From: Rhodococcus_G sp042879035
GTDB taxonomy: Bacteria; Actinomycetota; Actinomycetes; Mycobacteriales; Mycobacteriaceae
Length of the DNA stretch: 64,000 nt
Assembly (NCBI RefSeq): GCF_042879035.1
Contig: NZ_JBIAOU010000003.1
Span: 310,001-374,000 of the forward strand
Direction of reading: 5' to 3'
A program made the translations under genes and the position numbers. Shown here piece by piece: positions 50,501 to 60,759 of the stretch (the stretch's first letter is position 1; each line of letters starts with the position of its first letter). The notes below the pieces were generated by a model. The model did no database searches. It was not told where the DNA came from and worked only from the letters and a program-made list of their open reading frames with translations.

Positions 50501-51373
50501 GTGCAGTCCCCACAGAGCGAACCCGCCGTCGGATCCACTCTCGCCACCGTCCGCGCCCGTGCCTCCGCCCTCGCGCCGAGTGAACGCCGAGTAGCGGACG
50601 TGTGTCTGGCCCGTCCCCGCGAGGTCGCGTGGTGGTCGGCCGCGGACCTCGCCGAGCACGCGTCGACCTCGACGGCGACGGTGGTGCGGGCCTGCCAGAA
50701 CCTCGGGTTCACCGGCTTCCAGCATCTGCGGATGCTGCTGCTGCGTGACCTCGGTGGCGCGGTCGAGGGCGACGCGAGCCAGGCGTCGCCGGATTCGGGG
50801 ATGGGCCTGATGCGGACGGTGTTCGAGGAGGTCGCCCGCGACCTCGGTACCGCTCTCGCCCCGCTGGACGAGGAGTCGTTCGACGCCGCGGTGACGGCGC
50901 TCGCGCGGGCCCGTCGGGTGCTGGTCGTCGGCAACGGCGGCGCGTCGGCGCCGTGCGCGGGCGCCGTCGCCTTCCGGTTCGTGCTGAACGGGCGCCCGGC
51001 GGAGGCGCCGGTCGACGCCGTGGTGCAGCAGCTCACCGCGCGCCATCTGTCGGACGAGGACGTGTGCCTGGCGATCAGTGACAGCGGGATGAACGCGTAC
51101 ACGCTGGAGCCGGTCGAGGCGGCACGCAGCGCGGGCGCGACCGTCGTCGGTGTGACCGGGCACGCGCGCTCGACGCTCGTCGACCGGTCGGACATTGCGC
51201 TGGTCGTCGGGGGTGCGGGACCGTACAGCGCGCACGGGGTCTCGTCCACGGTCGTGATGCTCACTTTCCTGATCGGCCTGCAGGTGGCGGTGTCGAGGAA
51301 TCGGGACGGCTCGGACGAGGCGGCGGAGGCGAGCCTGAAACAGGTTGTGACGCTGCTCAATCCGAAGGAGTGA
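50501..51373 (+). CDS. MurR/RpiR-family transcriptional regulator with SIS domain
   Basis: A 290-residue regulator. Residues 10-85 are the RpiR helix-turn-helix (LAPSERRVADVCLARPREVA, AEHASTSTATVVRACQNLGF), and residues about 125-285 are a SIS sugar-phosphate-binding domain (ARRVLVVGNGGASAPCAGAV and LAISDSGMN). Such proteins sense phosphosugars or similar phosphate esters. It stands 154 bases before an ABC importer and phosphoesterase operon in the same direction and is the likely local regulator. The GTG at 50501 is chosen by length; a TTG at 50495 is possible. Confidence 0.9.
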   Translation: MQSPQSEPAVGSTLATVRARASALAPSERRVADVCLARPREVAWWSAADLAEHASTSTATVVRACQNLGFTGFQHLRMLLLRDLGGAVEGDASQASPDSGMGLMRTVFEEVARDLGTALAPLDEESFDAAVTALARARRVLVVGNGGASAPCAGAVAFRFVLNGRPAEAPVDAVVQQLTARHLSDEDVCLAISDSGMNAYTLEPVEAARSAGATVVGVTGHARSTLVDRSDIALVVGGAGPYSAHGVSSTVVMLTFLIGLQVAVSRNRDGSDEAAEASLKQVVTLLNPKE

Positions 51374-51527
51374 CGGGAGTGGCGACGGTCGGCAACCGTT
51401 GCCCCGAGTATCACGAAAGGTTGGAACGGCATTCGACGGCCGTTCACCTGAGACTGGCTAACTACCGATGTAACAGGAATCCCAAACGAGCCGAGTTTGG
51501 GTAACGCCATTTCATCGGGAGTTGAGC

Positions 51528-52655
<1,128 letters not shown>

Positions 52656-52716
52656 CCCCACCTCCTGCTTTCCTCCCCCGCACCGTATTTCCCCTCACCC
52701 CAGGAGTCCTGTAAGC

Positions 52717-54069
52717 ATGCGTACAACCAAGTGGCTGGCCGCCGGGGCACTGTCGGTCGCCGCGCTCACCCTCGCCGGCTGTGCCACCGGCACCGTGGAC
52801 GCCGCGTCCGGCGAAGCCGGCCAGACCATTCCCGAGCTCGCTCCGGATCAGAAGGTGGAGATCACCTTCGAGTCCTACAACCTCGCGCAGGCCGGTGTCT
52901 GGACCGACACGATCACCGGACTGATCGACGACTTCGAGGCCGAGCACCCGAACATCACGGTCAAGGCTCAGCCGCCTCAGGGCGGCTCCTCGGCGACCGC
53001 GAGCAGCGTCCAGACCCAGCTGCTCGCCGGGAATCCGCCCGATGTCGCCCAGATGACCTTCGACACGGTCGATTTCTCCGTCAACCAGCTCGGCGCCCAG
53101 AACCTCGACAAGCTCGTCGGCGAGGACGCGGTCGAGGAGAACTTCGGCGGCGCGCACCCCTTCCACCCGCGGGCGAAAGTGCTCGGCGACTGGAACGGCG
53201 CCACGTACGGCATGCCGTACGTCTTCTCCACCCCGGTCCTGTGGTTCAACGCGACTGCGCTCGAGAAGGCCGGCGTGCCCGCTGACACCGACCTGTCCAC
53301 CTGGCCGGAGGTGACGGAGGTGGCGAAGAAGATCACCGCCGCCACCGGCAAGCCCGCGCTGTCGATCAACTGCTCGGTCAAGGGCGGCAACTGGTGCATG
53401 CAGGCGCTGTTCAAGTCGACCGGCGGCGGCGTTCTGTCCGACGACCGCAAGACCATCGAATTCGGTGAGACCGCCTCGGTCGAGGCCGTCACCGAACTTC
53501 GCAAGATGTTCGATGCCGGCGTCCTCGCCAACCAGGCGGCCACCGCGCAGGGCGAGGCGTTCATGAAGGGCGACACCGCGATCACCCTGACCACCTCCGC
53601 GTACCAGGGCGCGTTCATCAGCGCCGCCAAGAACGGCGGCTGGGAACTGAAGGCCGCCGAGATGCCCGCCTTCGACGGCCACGACGCGGTCCCCACGAAC
53701 TCCGGATCGGGATTGTTCATCTTCTCGCAGGACCCGGCGAAGCAGCGGGCCGGCTGGGAGCTGATCAAGTTCATGACCTCCGACCACGCCTACACCGAGA
53801 TCTCCAGCAAGATCGGCTACCTGCCGCTCCGCACCTCGCTGACCGAGGACCCGGCCGCGCTCGAGCCCTGGGCCGACGCCAACCCGCTGATCGAGCCGAA
53901 CCTCGCGCAGCTCGACCGCCTGCAGCCGTGGGTGTCCTACCCCGGCAACAGCTACGTCCAGGTCGACGACATGCTCGCGACCGCCATCGAGGAGTCCGTC
54001 TTCTACGGCAAGGATCCCGCCGCCACCCTGGCCGCCGCCCAGGAGCGGGCGCAGGACCTGATCTCCTGA
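52717..54069 (+). CDS. ABC importer solute-binding lipoprotein (family 1)
   Basis: A 450-residue lipoprotein. The signal peptide ends in the lipobox TLAGCAT. The mature part has the family 1 pattern: VEITFESYNLAQAGVWTDTI, then IDDFEAEHPNITVKAQPP, LLAGNPPDVAQMTFD, and GTYGMPYVFSTPVLWFN-like hinge sequence. It would capture the substrate outside the membrane and deliver it to the permeases at 55868 and 56834. It begins 61 bases after the ATPase gene, behind AGGAGTCC. Confidence 0.92.
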   Translation: MRTTKWLAAGALSVAALTLAGCATGTVDAASGEAGQTIPELAPDQKVEITFESYNLAQAGVWTDTITGLIDDFEAEHPNITVKAQPPQGGSSATASSVQTQLLAGNPPDVAQMTFDTVDFSVNQLGAQNLDKLVGEDAVEENFGGAHPFHPRAKVLGDWNGATYGMPYVFSTPVLWFNATALEKAGVPADTDLSTWPEVTEVAKKITAATGKPALSINCSVKGGNWCMQALFKSTGGGVLSDDRKTIEFGETASVEAVTELRKMFDAGVLANQAATAQGEAFMKGDTAITLTTSAYQGAFISAAKNGGWELKAAEMPAFDGHDAVPTNSGSGLFIFSQDPAKQRAGWELIKFMTSDHAYTEISSKIGYLPLRTSLTEDPAALEPWADANPLIEPNLAQLDRLQPWVSYPGNSYVQVDDMLATAIEESVFYGKDPAATLAAAQERAQDLIS

Positions 54070-54094
54070 TCCGACCACCAGAAAGCACATCACC

Positions 54095-54859
54095 ATGACG
54101 AGCACCCTGCCGCTGCGCGCGGCGACCCGACGCCTGCCTCTGGCGGGGACCTACAACTTCCGCGACGTCGGAGGTTACGCAGTGGGCGAGCGTTTCACAC
54201 GCTGGGGCAAGCTGTTTCGCTCCGATGCACTCCATGCCGTCGACCAGACCGGACGAGACACCCTCGCCGGGCTCGGCCTCGGACTCGTCGTCGACCTCCG
54301 GGAGAACGACGAGCGGGAAACCGCGCCGAACGCTCTGAACGGGGTCGGTCACCGCGACGTGCACGTGCCGGTGTACGACGGGCCCATCGAGTACACGGCG
54401 TCCGATCATCCGGGTGCAGCTTTCGACCTCGAGGGACTCTACCTGCAGATGCTCCGCGAGCACGGCGGCGCGCTCACGAACGCCGTCCGGTTGATCGCCG
54501 CGTCCGGTGACGCCCCCGTCCTCGTGCACTGCACCGCGGGCAAGGACCGCACCGGCCTCGTGGTGGCGCTGACCCTCTCCGCGGTGGGTGTCGACGACCG
54601 CGACGTGATCGCCGACTACGCGCTGTCCGAGACGATGCTCCACGGCGAGTGGGCCGACGCGATGCTGGCGTCGTTCCGTGACCGCGAGCTGCCCGACGGT
54701 TTCGACGTCGAAGGCGTGGTCTCGGCGAGCCCCGCGCCGCTGATGCGGCGCACCCTCGCCGTCATCGAGGCCGACCACGGCGGCGCCCGCCGCTACCTTC
54801 TCGCCCACGGCATGACCGAGTCCGAACTGACCGATCTGCGGGCCGCAATCCTGTCCTGA
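54095..54859 (+). CDS. Tyrosine/lipid phosphatase of the PtpB type
   Basis: A 254-residue phosphatase. The catalytic P-loop is VHCTAGKDRTGL (H-C-x5-R), close to the loop of mycobacterial PtpB, a phosphatase with activity on phosphotyrosine, phosphoserine and phosphoinositides. The N-terminal NFRDVGGY and FRSDALH blocks and the late RRYLLAHGMTESEL are typical. Sitting between the importer's binding protein and a metallophosphoesterase, it may remove phosphate from the imported substrate rather than act in signalling. The gap to the binding-protein gene is 25 bases. Confidence 0.88.
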   Translation: MTSTLPLRAATRRLPLAGTYNFRDVGGYAVGERFTRWGKLFRSDALHAVDQTGRDTLAGLGLGLVVDLRENDERETAPNALNGVGHRDVHVPVYDGPIEYTASDHPGAAFDLEGLYLQMLREHGGALTNAVRLIAASGDAPVLVHCTAGKDRTGLVVALTLSAVGVDDRDVIADYALSETMLHGEWADAMLASFRDRELPDGFDVEGVVSASPAPLMRRTLAVIEADHGGARRYLLAHGMTESELTDLRAAILS

Positions 54860-54873
54860 GGCACTTCGTGCCC

Positions 54874-54904
54874 GTGCGCGAGTTCGGTGGCCGAACTCGC
54901 GCAC
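54874..54904. repeat. Hairpin, GTGCGCGAGTTCGGT family, third copy
   Basis: A 14-bp perfect stem, GTGCGCGAGTTCGG with its complement, and a three-base loop. Unlike the other two copies it lies inside an operon, 14 bases after the phosphatase stop and 50 before the next start, where it could attenuate or protect the mRNA. Confidence 0.82.
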
Positions 54905-54954
54905 GAGCGGCGGAGCCGCCTGCTTCCGAACAACCCCGTCCGAAGGAAGAGACC

Positions 54955-55842
54955 ATGAGCGAGTACGGAAATCCCGACCACTACATCCTGCACGTGAGCG
55001 ACACCCACTTCGTCGGTGACGGCGAGCTGCTGCACGGGAAGGTGGACAGCGACGCGAAGCTGGGTCGCCTGTTCGAGCGTCTGGACCGTACCGGGCAGCG
55101 CCCCGAGGCGATCGTGTTCACCGGCGACCTCGCCGACGCCGGCAACCCGCAGGCGTACGTGCGGTTGCGTGAGATGGTCGAGCCTGCGGCGGCGAAGCTG
55201 GGTGCCAAGGTGATCTGGGTGATGGGCAACCACGACAGCCGGCCCGAGTTCCGCGCCGGGCTGCTCGACGCCGAGCCGACCCAGGAGTCGGTGGACATCG
55301 TCCACGACATCGACGGTCTGCGGATCATCGCCCTCGACAGCACGGTTCCCGGTCAGCACCACGGCGAGATCACCGACGAGCAGCTCGACTGGCTGACCGA
55401 CGTCCTCGCCACCCCGGCACCGCACGGCACCCTGCTCGCGCTGCACCACCCGCCGGTCCCGAGTCCGCTGGCGCTGCTCGAGTACGTCGAGCTGCGGGAC
55501 CAGCGTCGGCTGGAGGACGTGCTGCGCGGCACCGACGTCCGCGGCATCCTGGGCGGCCACCTGCACTACTCGACCACCTGCACGTTCGCGGACATTCCGG
55601 TGTCTGTGGCATCGGCGACCTGCTACACGCAGGACCTGTTCCCGGCCGGCGGTATGCGTGGGCAGGACAGCGGCCAGTCCTTCAACCTGGTGCACGTGTA
55701 CCCGGACCGCGTCCTGCACACCGTGGTGCCGGTCGAGGTGGGCCCGACGCTGTACGAGATGACCACCGAGCAGATGGCGGCCGTGCAGAACATGACGACG
55801 GAGGAGGCCCTCCGTTTCATGTCCCAGCCCGTCGCGCACTAG
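54955..55842 (+). CDS. cpdA: Calcineurin-like phosphodiesterase, Rv0805/CpdA type
   Basis: A 295-residue binuclear metallophosphodiesterase. Metal ligands appear in order: HVSDTHF, FTGDLAD, MGNHDSR, LHHPP and GGHLHYS. The sequence follows mycobacterial Rv0805 closely (GEITDEQLDWL, SVASATCYTQDL, NLVHVYPD), an enzyme acting on cyclic nucleotides and on other phosphodiesters. In this operon a glycerophosphodiester or similar is a likelier substrate than cAMP, but that is inference. ATG 54955 follows AAGGAAGAG. A GGAG box 26 bases later leads into the permease gene. Confidence 0.9.
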   Translation: MSEYGNPDHYILHVSDTHFVGDGELLHGKVDSDAKLGRLFERLDRTGQRPEAIVFTGDLADAGNPQAYVRLREMVEPAAAKLGAKVIWVMGNHDSRPEFRAGLLDAEPTQESVDIVHDIDGLRIIALDSTVPGQHHGEITDEQLDWLTDVLATPAPHGTLLALHHPPVPSPLALLEYVELRDQRRLEDVLRGTDVRGILGGHLHYSTTCTFADIPVSVASATCYTQDLFPAGGMRGQDSGQSFNLVHVYPDRVLHTVVPVEVGPTLYEMTTEQMAAVQNMTTEEALRFMSQPVAH

Positions 55843-55867
55843 CCGGTCCGTAGCCGAGGAGATCACC

Positions 55868-56824
55868 ATGCTTGTCGAAATGCCAGCTGCCGCATCGGCT
55901 GCGAAAGCGGGAGGTGCCGGGCAGCGGCCGAGTCGCCTGCCCGCTCTGCGACGTCAGCTGGTGCCGTTCGCGTACCTGGCGCCGGCGCTGGCGCTGTTGG
56001 TGGTGTGGATCTACAAGCCGCTGGCCGAGACGATCGGGCTCTCGTTCTACAAGTGGAACATGATCCCGACGTCGCCGAAAGTGCCGGTGGGACTGGACAA
56101 CTACACCACCGTGCTGGCGTTGCCCGAACTGCACCAGGCATTGTGGAACACGGCGGCGTACATCGCGGCGTTCATGGTGTTCTCGCTCGTGCTGCCCGTC
56201 GGCATCGCGCTGCTGAGCAACCAGGTGACGGGCCGGTCGAAGACGTTCTACCAGGCGTTGATCTTCGTTCCGTTCCTCGTGACTCCGGTTGCGAGCAGCG
56301 CGATCTGGCGCTGGTTGTTCACCCCGGACACCGGCACGATCCCGCGCGTCGCCGCCACCATGGGGTTCGAGATGGGCGACGTGTTCCGCGATCCGAAGGT
56401 CGCGCTGATCGGTGTCGTGGTGGTGGTGGGCTGGCAGATGCTCGGATTCGGTGTCCTGGTCGTCGCGGCGGGCATGGCGGGTATCAACCCGGACTACGCG
56501 GCGGCCGCGTCGCTGGACGGCGCCTCACAGGCGACGATCACGCGCAGGATCATCCTTCCGCTGCTCTCGCCGACGCTGGTGTTCCTCGCACTGATGACGA
56601 TCCTGCTCAGCGCCCAGTGGACGTATCCCGTGATCGACATCCTCACCCAGGGCGGGCCGAGCGGGTCGACCACCAACATCTACTACCTGCTCTACGAATT
56701 CGGTTTCCGGAACTTCGACGCCGGACTCTCGGCGGCCGCGGGCACCCTCTTCTTCCTGGGTTTCGGTGTGATCGCGTTCGTCTTCGTCCGGCTCTCGGAC
56801 AAACTGAGTTTCTACGACAACTAG
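55868..56824 (+). CDS. ugpA: ABC importer permease (UgpA/MalF-type)
   Basis: A 318-residue inner-membrane permease with six or seven helices. The coupling-helix (EAA-type) motif reads YAAAASLDGASQATITRRI followed by ILPLLSP, and the N-terminal YLAPALALLVVWIYKPLAE is typical of sugar-type permeases. It pairs with the next gene's product. The start follows GAGGAGATCACC. Confidence 0.92.
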   Translation: MLVEMPAAASAAKAGGAGQRPSRLPALRRQLVPFAYLAPALALLVVWIYKPLAETIGLSFYKWNMIPTSPKVPVGLDNYTTVLALPELHQALWNTAAYIAAFMVFSLVLPVGIALLSNQVTGRSKTFYQALIFVPFLVTPVASSAIWRWLFTPDTGTIPRVAATMGFEMGDVFRDPKVALIGVVVVVGWQMLGFGVLVVAAGMAGINPDYAAAASLDGASQATITRRIILPLLSPTLVFLALMTILLSAQWTYPVIDILTQGGPSGSTTNIYYLLYEFGFRNFDAGLSAAAGTLFFLGFGVIAFVFVRLSDKLSFYDN

Positions 56825-56833
56825 GTGACACCA

Positions 56834-57730
56834 ATGTCCTTCGTCATGGTCGACGCGCCACCGCGTACCACCCCCGTTTCCGCCGAACCCGAACGCCGGG
56901 TCGGCGACGAGCCCGTCGGGTCCCGCACCCGCGGGAGGATCGCCGCTGGCCACGTCCTGCTCGCGATCCTGGCTCTGCTGAGCATCTTTCCCGTCTACTG
57001 GATGTTCGCGACCGCCTTCCGCCTACCGCAGGACATGCTCTCGTCTAGCCCGATCCCGTGGCCGCTGAGCGTGGAGAACCTCCGGTACGTGTGGGACACG
57101 ATCCCGATGGCGTCCATGCTGGCCAACACGTTCGTGATGGCCGCGGCGATGGCGGTGAGCCAGCTCGTCGTCGCGATCCTCGCCGCGTACGCGTTCGCGC
57201 GCTGGAACTTCTTCGGCAAGCAGGTGCTGTTCCTGCTGTTCGTCGGGTCGTGGCTGGTGCCGTTCCAGGTCACCATGATTCCCAACTACCTGCTGATCTC
57301 GCAGATGGGCCTGCTCGACACCGTCGCCGGCGTCGTCATCCCGAACCTGTGCTCCGCCTTCGGTGTGCTGATGCTGCGCCAGCACATGGAGGCCTTCCCC
57401 ACCGAGCTGCTCGACGCGTCTGCGATGGACGGCCAGAGTTCGTGGGCGACCCTGTGGAAGGTGGTCGTGCCCAACATGAAGCCGGCGCTCGCGGCCCTCG
57501 GCATCATGCTGTTCATCTCGGCCTGGAACGAATACCTCTGGCCCGCACTGGTGTTGCGGAAGTCCGACGCGCTCGTGCAGATCGGTATCCGGAGCTTCCT
57601 GGGCGCGGAGGGCGACAACTGGGGCGCGGTGATGGCGGCGTCCGGCCTGGCGTGCCTGCCGATCTTCCTGATCTACCTCTTCCTGCAGCGCTACGTCGTC
57701 GACGCGTTCGTCCGCTCCGGACTCAAATAG
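56834..57730 (+). CDS. ugpE: ABC importer permease (UgpE/MalG-type)
   Basis: A 298-residue permease with six helices. The coupling helix is ELLDASAMDGQSSWATLWKV with VVPNMKPAL, and AWNEYLWPALVL near the C-terminus is the MalG-type end. The ATG at 56834 has AGGTGA five bases upstream; a GTG at 56825 is an alternative. It forms the channel with the product at 55868. Confidence 0.92.
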   Translation: MSFVMVDAPPRTTPVSAEPERRVGDEPVGSRTRGRIAAGHVLLAILALLSIFPVYWMFATAFRLPQDMLSSSPIPWPLSVENLRYVWDTIPMASMLANTFVMAAAMAVSQLVVAILAAYAFARWNFFGKQVLFLLFVGSWLVPFQVTMIPNYLLISQMGLLDTVAGVVIPNLCSAFGVLMLRQHMEAFPTELLDASAMDGQSSWATLWKVVVPNMKPALAALGIMLFISAWNEYLWPALVLRKSDALVQIGIRSFLGAEGDNWGAVMAASGLACLPIFLIYLFLQRYVVDAFVRSGLK

Positions 57731-57756
57731 CCGACTCAACAATCCGAGGAGCCTTC

Positions 57757-58599
57757 GTGAAGATCGTCCAGATCAGCGACACCCACCTGACCGCACACGG
57801 CGGCCGGACACAGGAGAACTTCGAGCGCGTCGTCGACCACGTCAACAACCACCTGCGGCCGGACCTCGTCGTGCACTCCGGTGACATCGTGATCATCCAC
57901 CCCGACGACGCAGCCGACCGTGCACACGCGCGAACACTGATGGCGGAGTTCACCGCCCCGGTCCTCGTCGTGCCCGGCAACCACGACATCGGTGAGCCCG
58001 GCGCGGCCCCCTGGGCGGGGATCGGTGTCACCGACGAGCGGGTCGCCGCGTTCGAGTCGGTGTGGGGCACCGGCCACTGGCGCCACGACGCCGGCGGCTG
58101 GACGGTCCTCGGCCTCAACAGTGAGCTCTTCGGCTCCGGCCTGGGCCGGGAGGCCGAGCAGTGGGCCTGGATCGAGAACACCGTCGCGGACCTGCCGGCC
58201 ACCGCCCGGGTGATCGTCTTCCTGCACAAGCCGATCTGGCAGGTGGCCGACGAGCCCACCGATCACAACCTCGACATCGGCGAGTCCCGCGCCCGGCTGC
58301 TCGACCTGCTCGGGACGGTCTCCCTCGCCGCGGTCGGCAGCGGACACCTGCACTGCTACCGGCAGACCCGCCGCGGTGAGACGCTCGAGGTGTGGGCCCC
58401 GGCCACCGCGTTCGTCGCCGGGGACGGTGACACGTTCGCCGGCCCGCTCCACCAACTCGGCATCGTCGAATACGACTGCGCCGACGGCACCGTTCGCGCG
58501 GGCTACCGGTCCGTGCCCGGCCTCGACGACGTGTCGGCCACCGGGGTTCCCGAGGTGATCGCGGCGATCACCGCGCTCACCGACAGCCCCGTCGGCTGA
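57757..58599 (+). CDS. Metallophosphoesterase (second calcineurin-like enzyme of the operon)
   Basis: A 280-residue metallophosphoesterase with KIVQISDTHL, VHSGDIV, VPGNHDIG, FLHKPIW and GSGHLHCY as metal-binding blocks. It is less like Rv0805 than the enzyme at 54955 and contains a longer middle section. GAGGAGCC precedes the GTG. Two non-redundant phosphoesterases in one import operon suggest stepwise removal of phosphate groups. Confidence 0.87.
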   Translation: MKIVQISDTHLTAHGGRTQENFERVVDHVNNHLRPDLVVHSGDIVIIHPDDAADRAHARTLMAEFTAPVLVVPGNHDIGEPGAAPWAGIGVTDERVAAFESVWGTGHWRHDAGGWTVLGLNSELFGSGLGREAEQWAWIENTVADLPATARVIVFLHKPIWQVADEPTDHNLDIGESRARLLDLLGTVSLAAVGSGHLHCYRQTRRGETLEVWAPATAFVAGDGDTFAGPLHQLGIVEYDCADGTVRAGYRSVPGLDDVSATGVPEVIAAITALTDSPVG

Positions 58600-58703
58600 C
58601 CCCGGATCCGCGGGGACGGGCGGCGGCTGCTCCGTCGGCGCTGTTGACAGCGCCGACGGCGAGGGCCACGCTCGAACGAGTCCGGTTCGGCGAGGAGGCG
58701 GGC

Positions 58704-60323
58704 ATGGCCACTGCGGTGACGGTTCCCGATTCGGTGCGTGCCCGCGTCGCGCTCGGTCCCGAGGCGGCGCGGGCGCCGGTCACCGACCCGACACTGGGGA
58801 TCGCGGTTCCGCAGACCCACCGGGGCGAGCCGCCGCACCGGCTGGTGACCATCGGGGACTCCATCACCCAGGGCTTCCAGAGCGGTGCCGTCTTCCACAC
58901 CGATCTGTCCTTTCCGGCGATCATCGCGTACGAGCTCGGCTGGCTGGAGCGGTTCCGGTTTCCGCGGTACGGCGGACCGGGCGGCCTGCCGTTGAACGTG
59001 GAGCTGATGCTGCGGGAGGTGGAGGCCGAATTCGGCACGCAGCCACGGATCTGGCAGATGCCGCTGGTGCTGTACCGGGTCCGGGAGTTCATGGACGAGG
59101 TGGAGGACTACTGGGAACGGGGTCCGGGGACGCGGCTGCCGGACCTGTCGGGGTACCTGCACAACCTGTCGGTCTACGGATGGGATCTCCGGGACGCGCT
59201 GAGCAAGACCGCGGAGACCTGCGCGGCCGCCGTCGCGGCGCCCAACGACGCGCTGATCGACCAGATCGTGCAGAACAACGCCGAGCGGGCGGCGCTGCGG
59301 GTGTACCCGAGGTGGGCGACGAAGCAGCGGACGATGACGCTGTTCGACGCCGCCGCGGCGCTCGGGGACGATCACGACGAGAGCACCGAGGCCGGCATCG
59401 AGACCCTCGTCGTGTTCCTCGGCTCGAACAACGCCCTGCGCAGCGTCACCGACCTCCGGATCGACTGGAGTGGACCGGATTTCGCCGACCTCACGGCGAA
59501 GAACAGGTACACGGTGTGGTGCCCGGAGCACTTCGCATCCGAGTTCGCGCAGGTCGTCGACGCGGTACGCGAGATCAACGCGCGGCACGTGATCTGGTGC
59601 ACCGTCCCCCACGTGACGATCGTGCCGATCGCCCGCGGCCTCGGCGGCAAACTCGCTCGCGGGTCACGCTACTTCCGGCACTACGCGCGGCCGTGGGTGC
59701 GTGACGAGGACTTCGACCCGGACGTGGACCCGCACATCACCGGCGAGCAGGCGCGGGAGGTCGACGCCGCGATCGACATGTACAACGACGTGATCGAACG
59801 CGCCGTCCGGGAGGGCCGCTCGGGAGCATCGGGGCCGCCGCGGGACTGGTACCTGCTCGACACCGCGGGCATTCTCGACGCCCTCGCCTCCCGACGCTTC
59901 ATCGACGATCGCAGCATGCGGCAGAACCCGACGCTGCGGCCGGACTGGTGGCAGCGGTACCCGCTGCCGCCGCCGCTGCGGGCGTTGCGTCCGATGCCCA
60001 ACTCCCACTTCCTCGTCGGTGACGGCCGCGGCGGCCGCGGCGACGGTGGACTGTTCTCGCTCGACGGTGTGCACCCGACGACGGTGGGGTACGGCATCGT
60101 CGCCCAGGAACTGATCCACATCATGACCCGGGCGGGCGTCGAGTTCCGCACCGCCACCGGCGCCGTGCGCACCCCACCCGTGGCGGTCGACTTCGATCGG
60201 CTGATCGCCCGCGACACCCTCGTCCGCACCCCGCCGCAGAACGTCGGGACGACCCTCGAGACGCTCGGCTGGCTGGATCAAGTGACGGACTGGGTGCAGC
60301 GCGTGGTCGGTCGGAAGGTCTAG
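58704..60323 (+). CDS. SGNH/GDSL-family hydrolase, large
   Basis: A 539-residue esterase/lipase-like protein. Block I is TIGDSITQGFQSG with the nucleophile Ser, block III has FLGSNNALRSV with Asn, and block V is LDGVHPTTVGYG with Asp and His. It is twice the usual size; extra helical segments lie at residues 100-190 and 250-400. There is no signal peptide. ATG 58704 is preceded by GAGGAGGCGGGC. Following the phosphoesterase genes, it could release fatty acids from a phospholipid-derived substrate; its 3' end overlaps that of a pirin pseudogene on the other strand. Confidence 0.85.
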   Translation: MATAVTVPDSVRARVALGPEAARAPVTDPTLGIAVPQTHRGEPPHRLVTIGDSITQGFQSGAVFHTDLSFPAIIAYELGWLERFRFPRYGGPGGLPLNVELMLREVEAEFGTQPRIWQMPLVLYRVREFMDEVEDYWERGPGTRLPDLSGYLHNLSVYGWDLRDALSKTAETCAAAVAAPNDALIDQIVQNNAERAALRVYPRWATKQRTMTLFDAAAALGDDHDESTEAGIETLVVFLGSNNALRSVTDLRIDWSGPDFADLTAKNRYTVWCPEHFASEFAQVVDAVREINARHVIWCTVPHVTIVPIARGLGGKLARGSRYFRHYARPWVRDEDFDPDVDPHITGEQAREVDAAIDMYNDVIERAVREGRSGASGPPRDWYLLDTAGILDALASRRFIDDRSMRQNPTLRPDWWQRYPLPPPLRALRPMPNSHFLVGDGRGGRGDGGLFSLDGVHPTTVGYGIVAQELIHIMTRAGVEFRTATGAVRTPPVAVDFDRLIARDTLVRTPPQNVGTTLETLGWLDQVTDWVQRVVGRKV

Positions 60324-60759
60324 GCCGTGGTCGCGTGCACCTCCCGGATCAGGACCTCGGCCGGTTCGGTGACGGTGGCCCGCTGACCTCTGGAAGCGGT
60401 GAGCCGCAACGCATCCCCCTGTCCGAGCGGCCCGACTCCCTCGACGTCGACGGTGCCGCGGGTCACGAACAGGTGCCCGTACGGCCGGGATACACGACAC
60501 CGCAGTGGCCGGTCGAATCCTGGTGTACCAGTGACCCGCTCACCACCCAGGTCACGATCTCCGTGTCGCGGTGCTGGTGGGTGTCGAACCCGCTGCCCGC
60601 TTCGACGACGTCCTCGTTGTTGACGAGCAGGACCCCGTGCGCGTACCGGGCGTGGTCGAAGTTCCCGGCGAACGGGAAGCTCTGGCGGGAGTCGAGCCAT
60701 CCGTAGTGCTGGCGGGCCCGATTGCCCGCCCGCCGGATCTCCGTCCCCGCCACGGTCAC
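60320..60759 (-). pseudogene. Pirin gene with internal deletion and frameshift
   Basis: GTG 60759 overlaps the stop of the upstream pirin gene (GTGA). The first part reads HYGWLDSRQSFPFAGNFDHA, YAHGVLLVNNEDVVEAGSGF and TWVVSGSLVHQDSTGHCGVV, then jumps at about 60480 to YGHLFVTRGTVDVEGVGPLG and the normal pirin end EVHATTA. About 90-100 codons are missing compared with the intact paralogue at 48591..49367, and the frame changes at the joint. Both ends being intact suggests a single deletion event. Confidence 0.82.
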
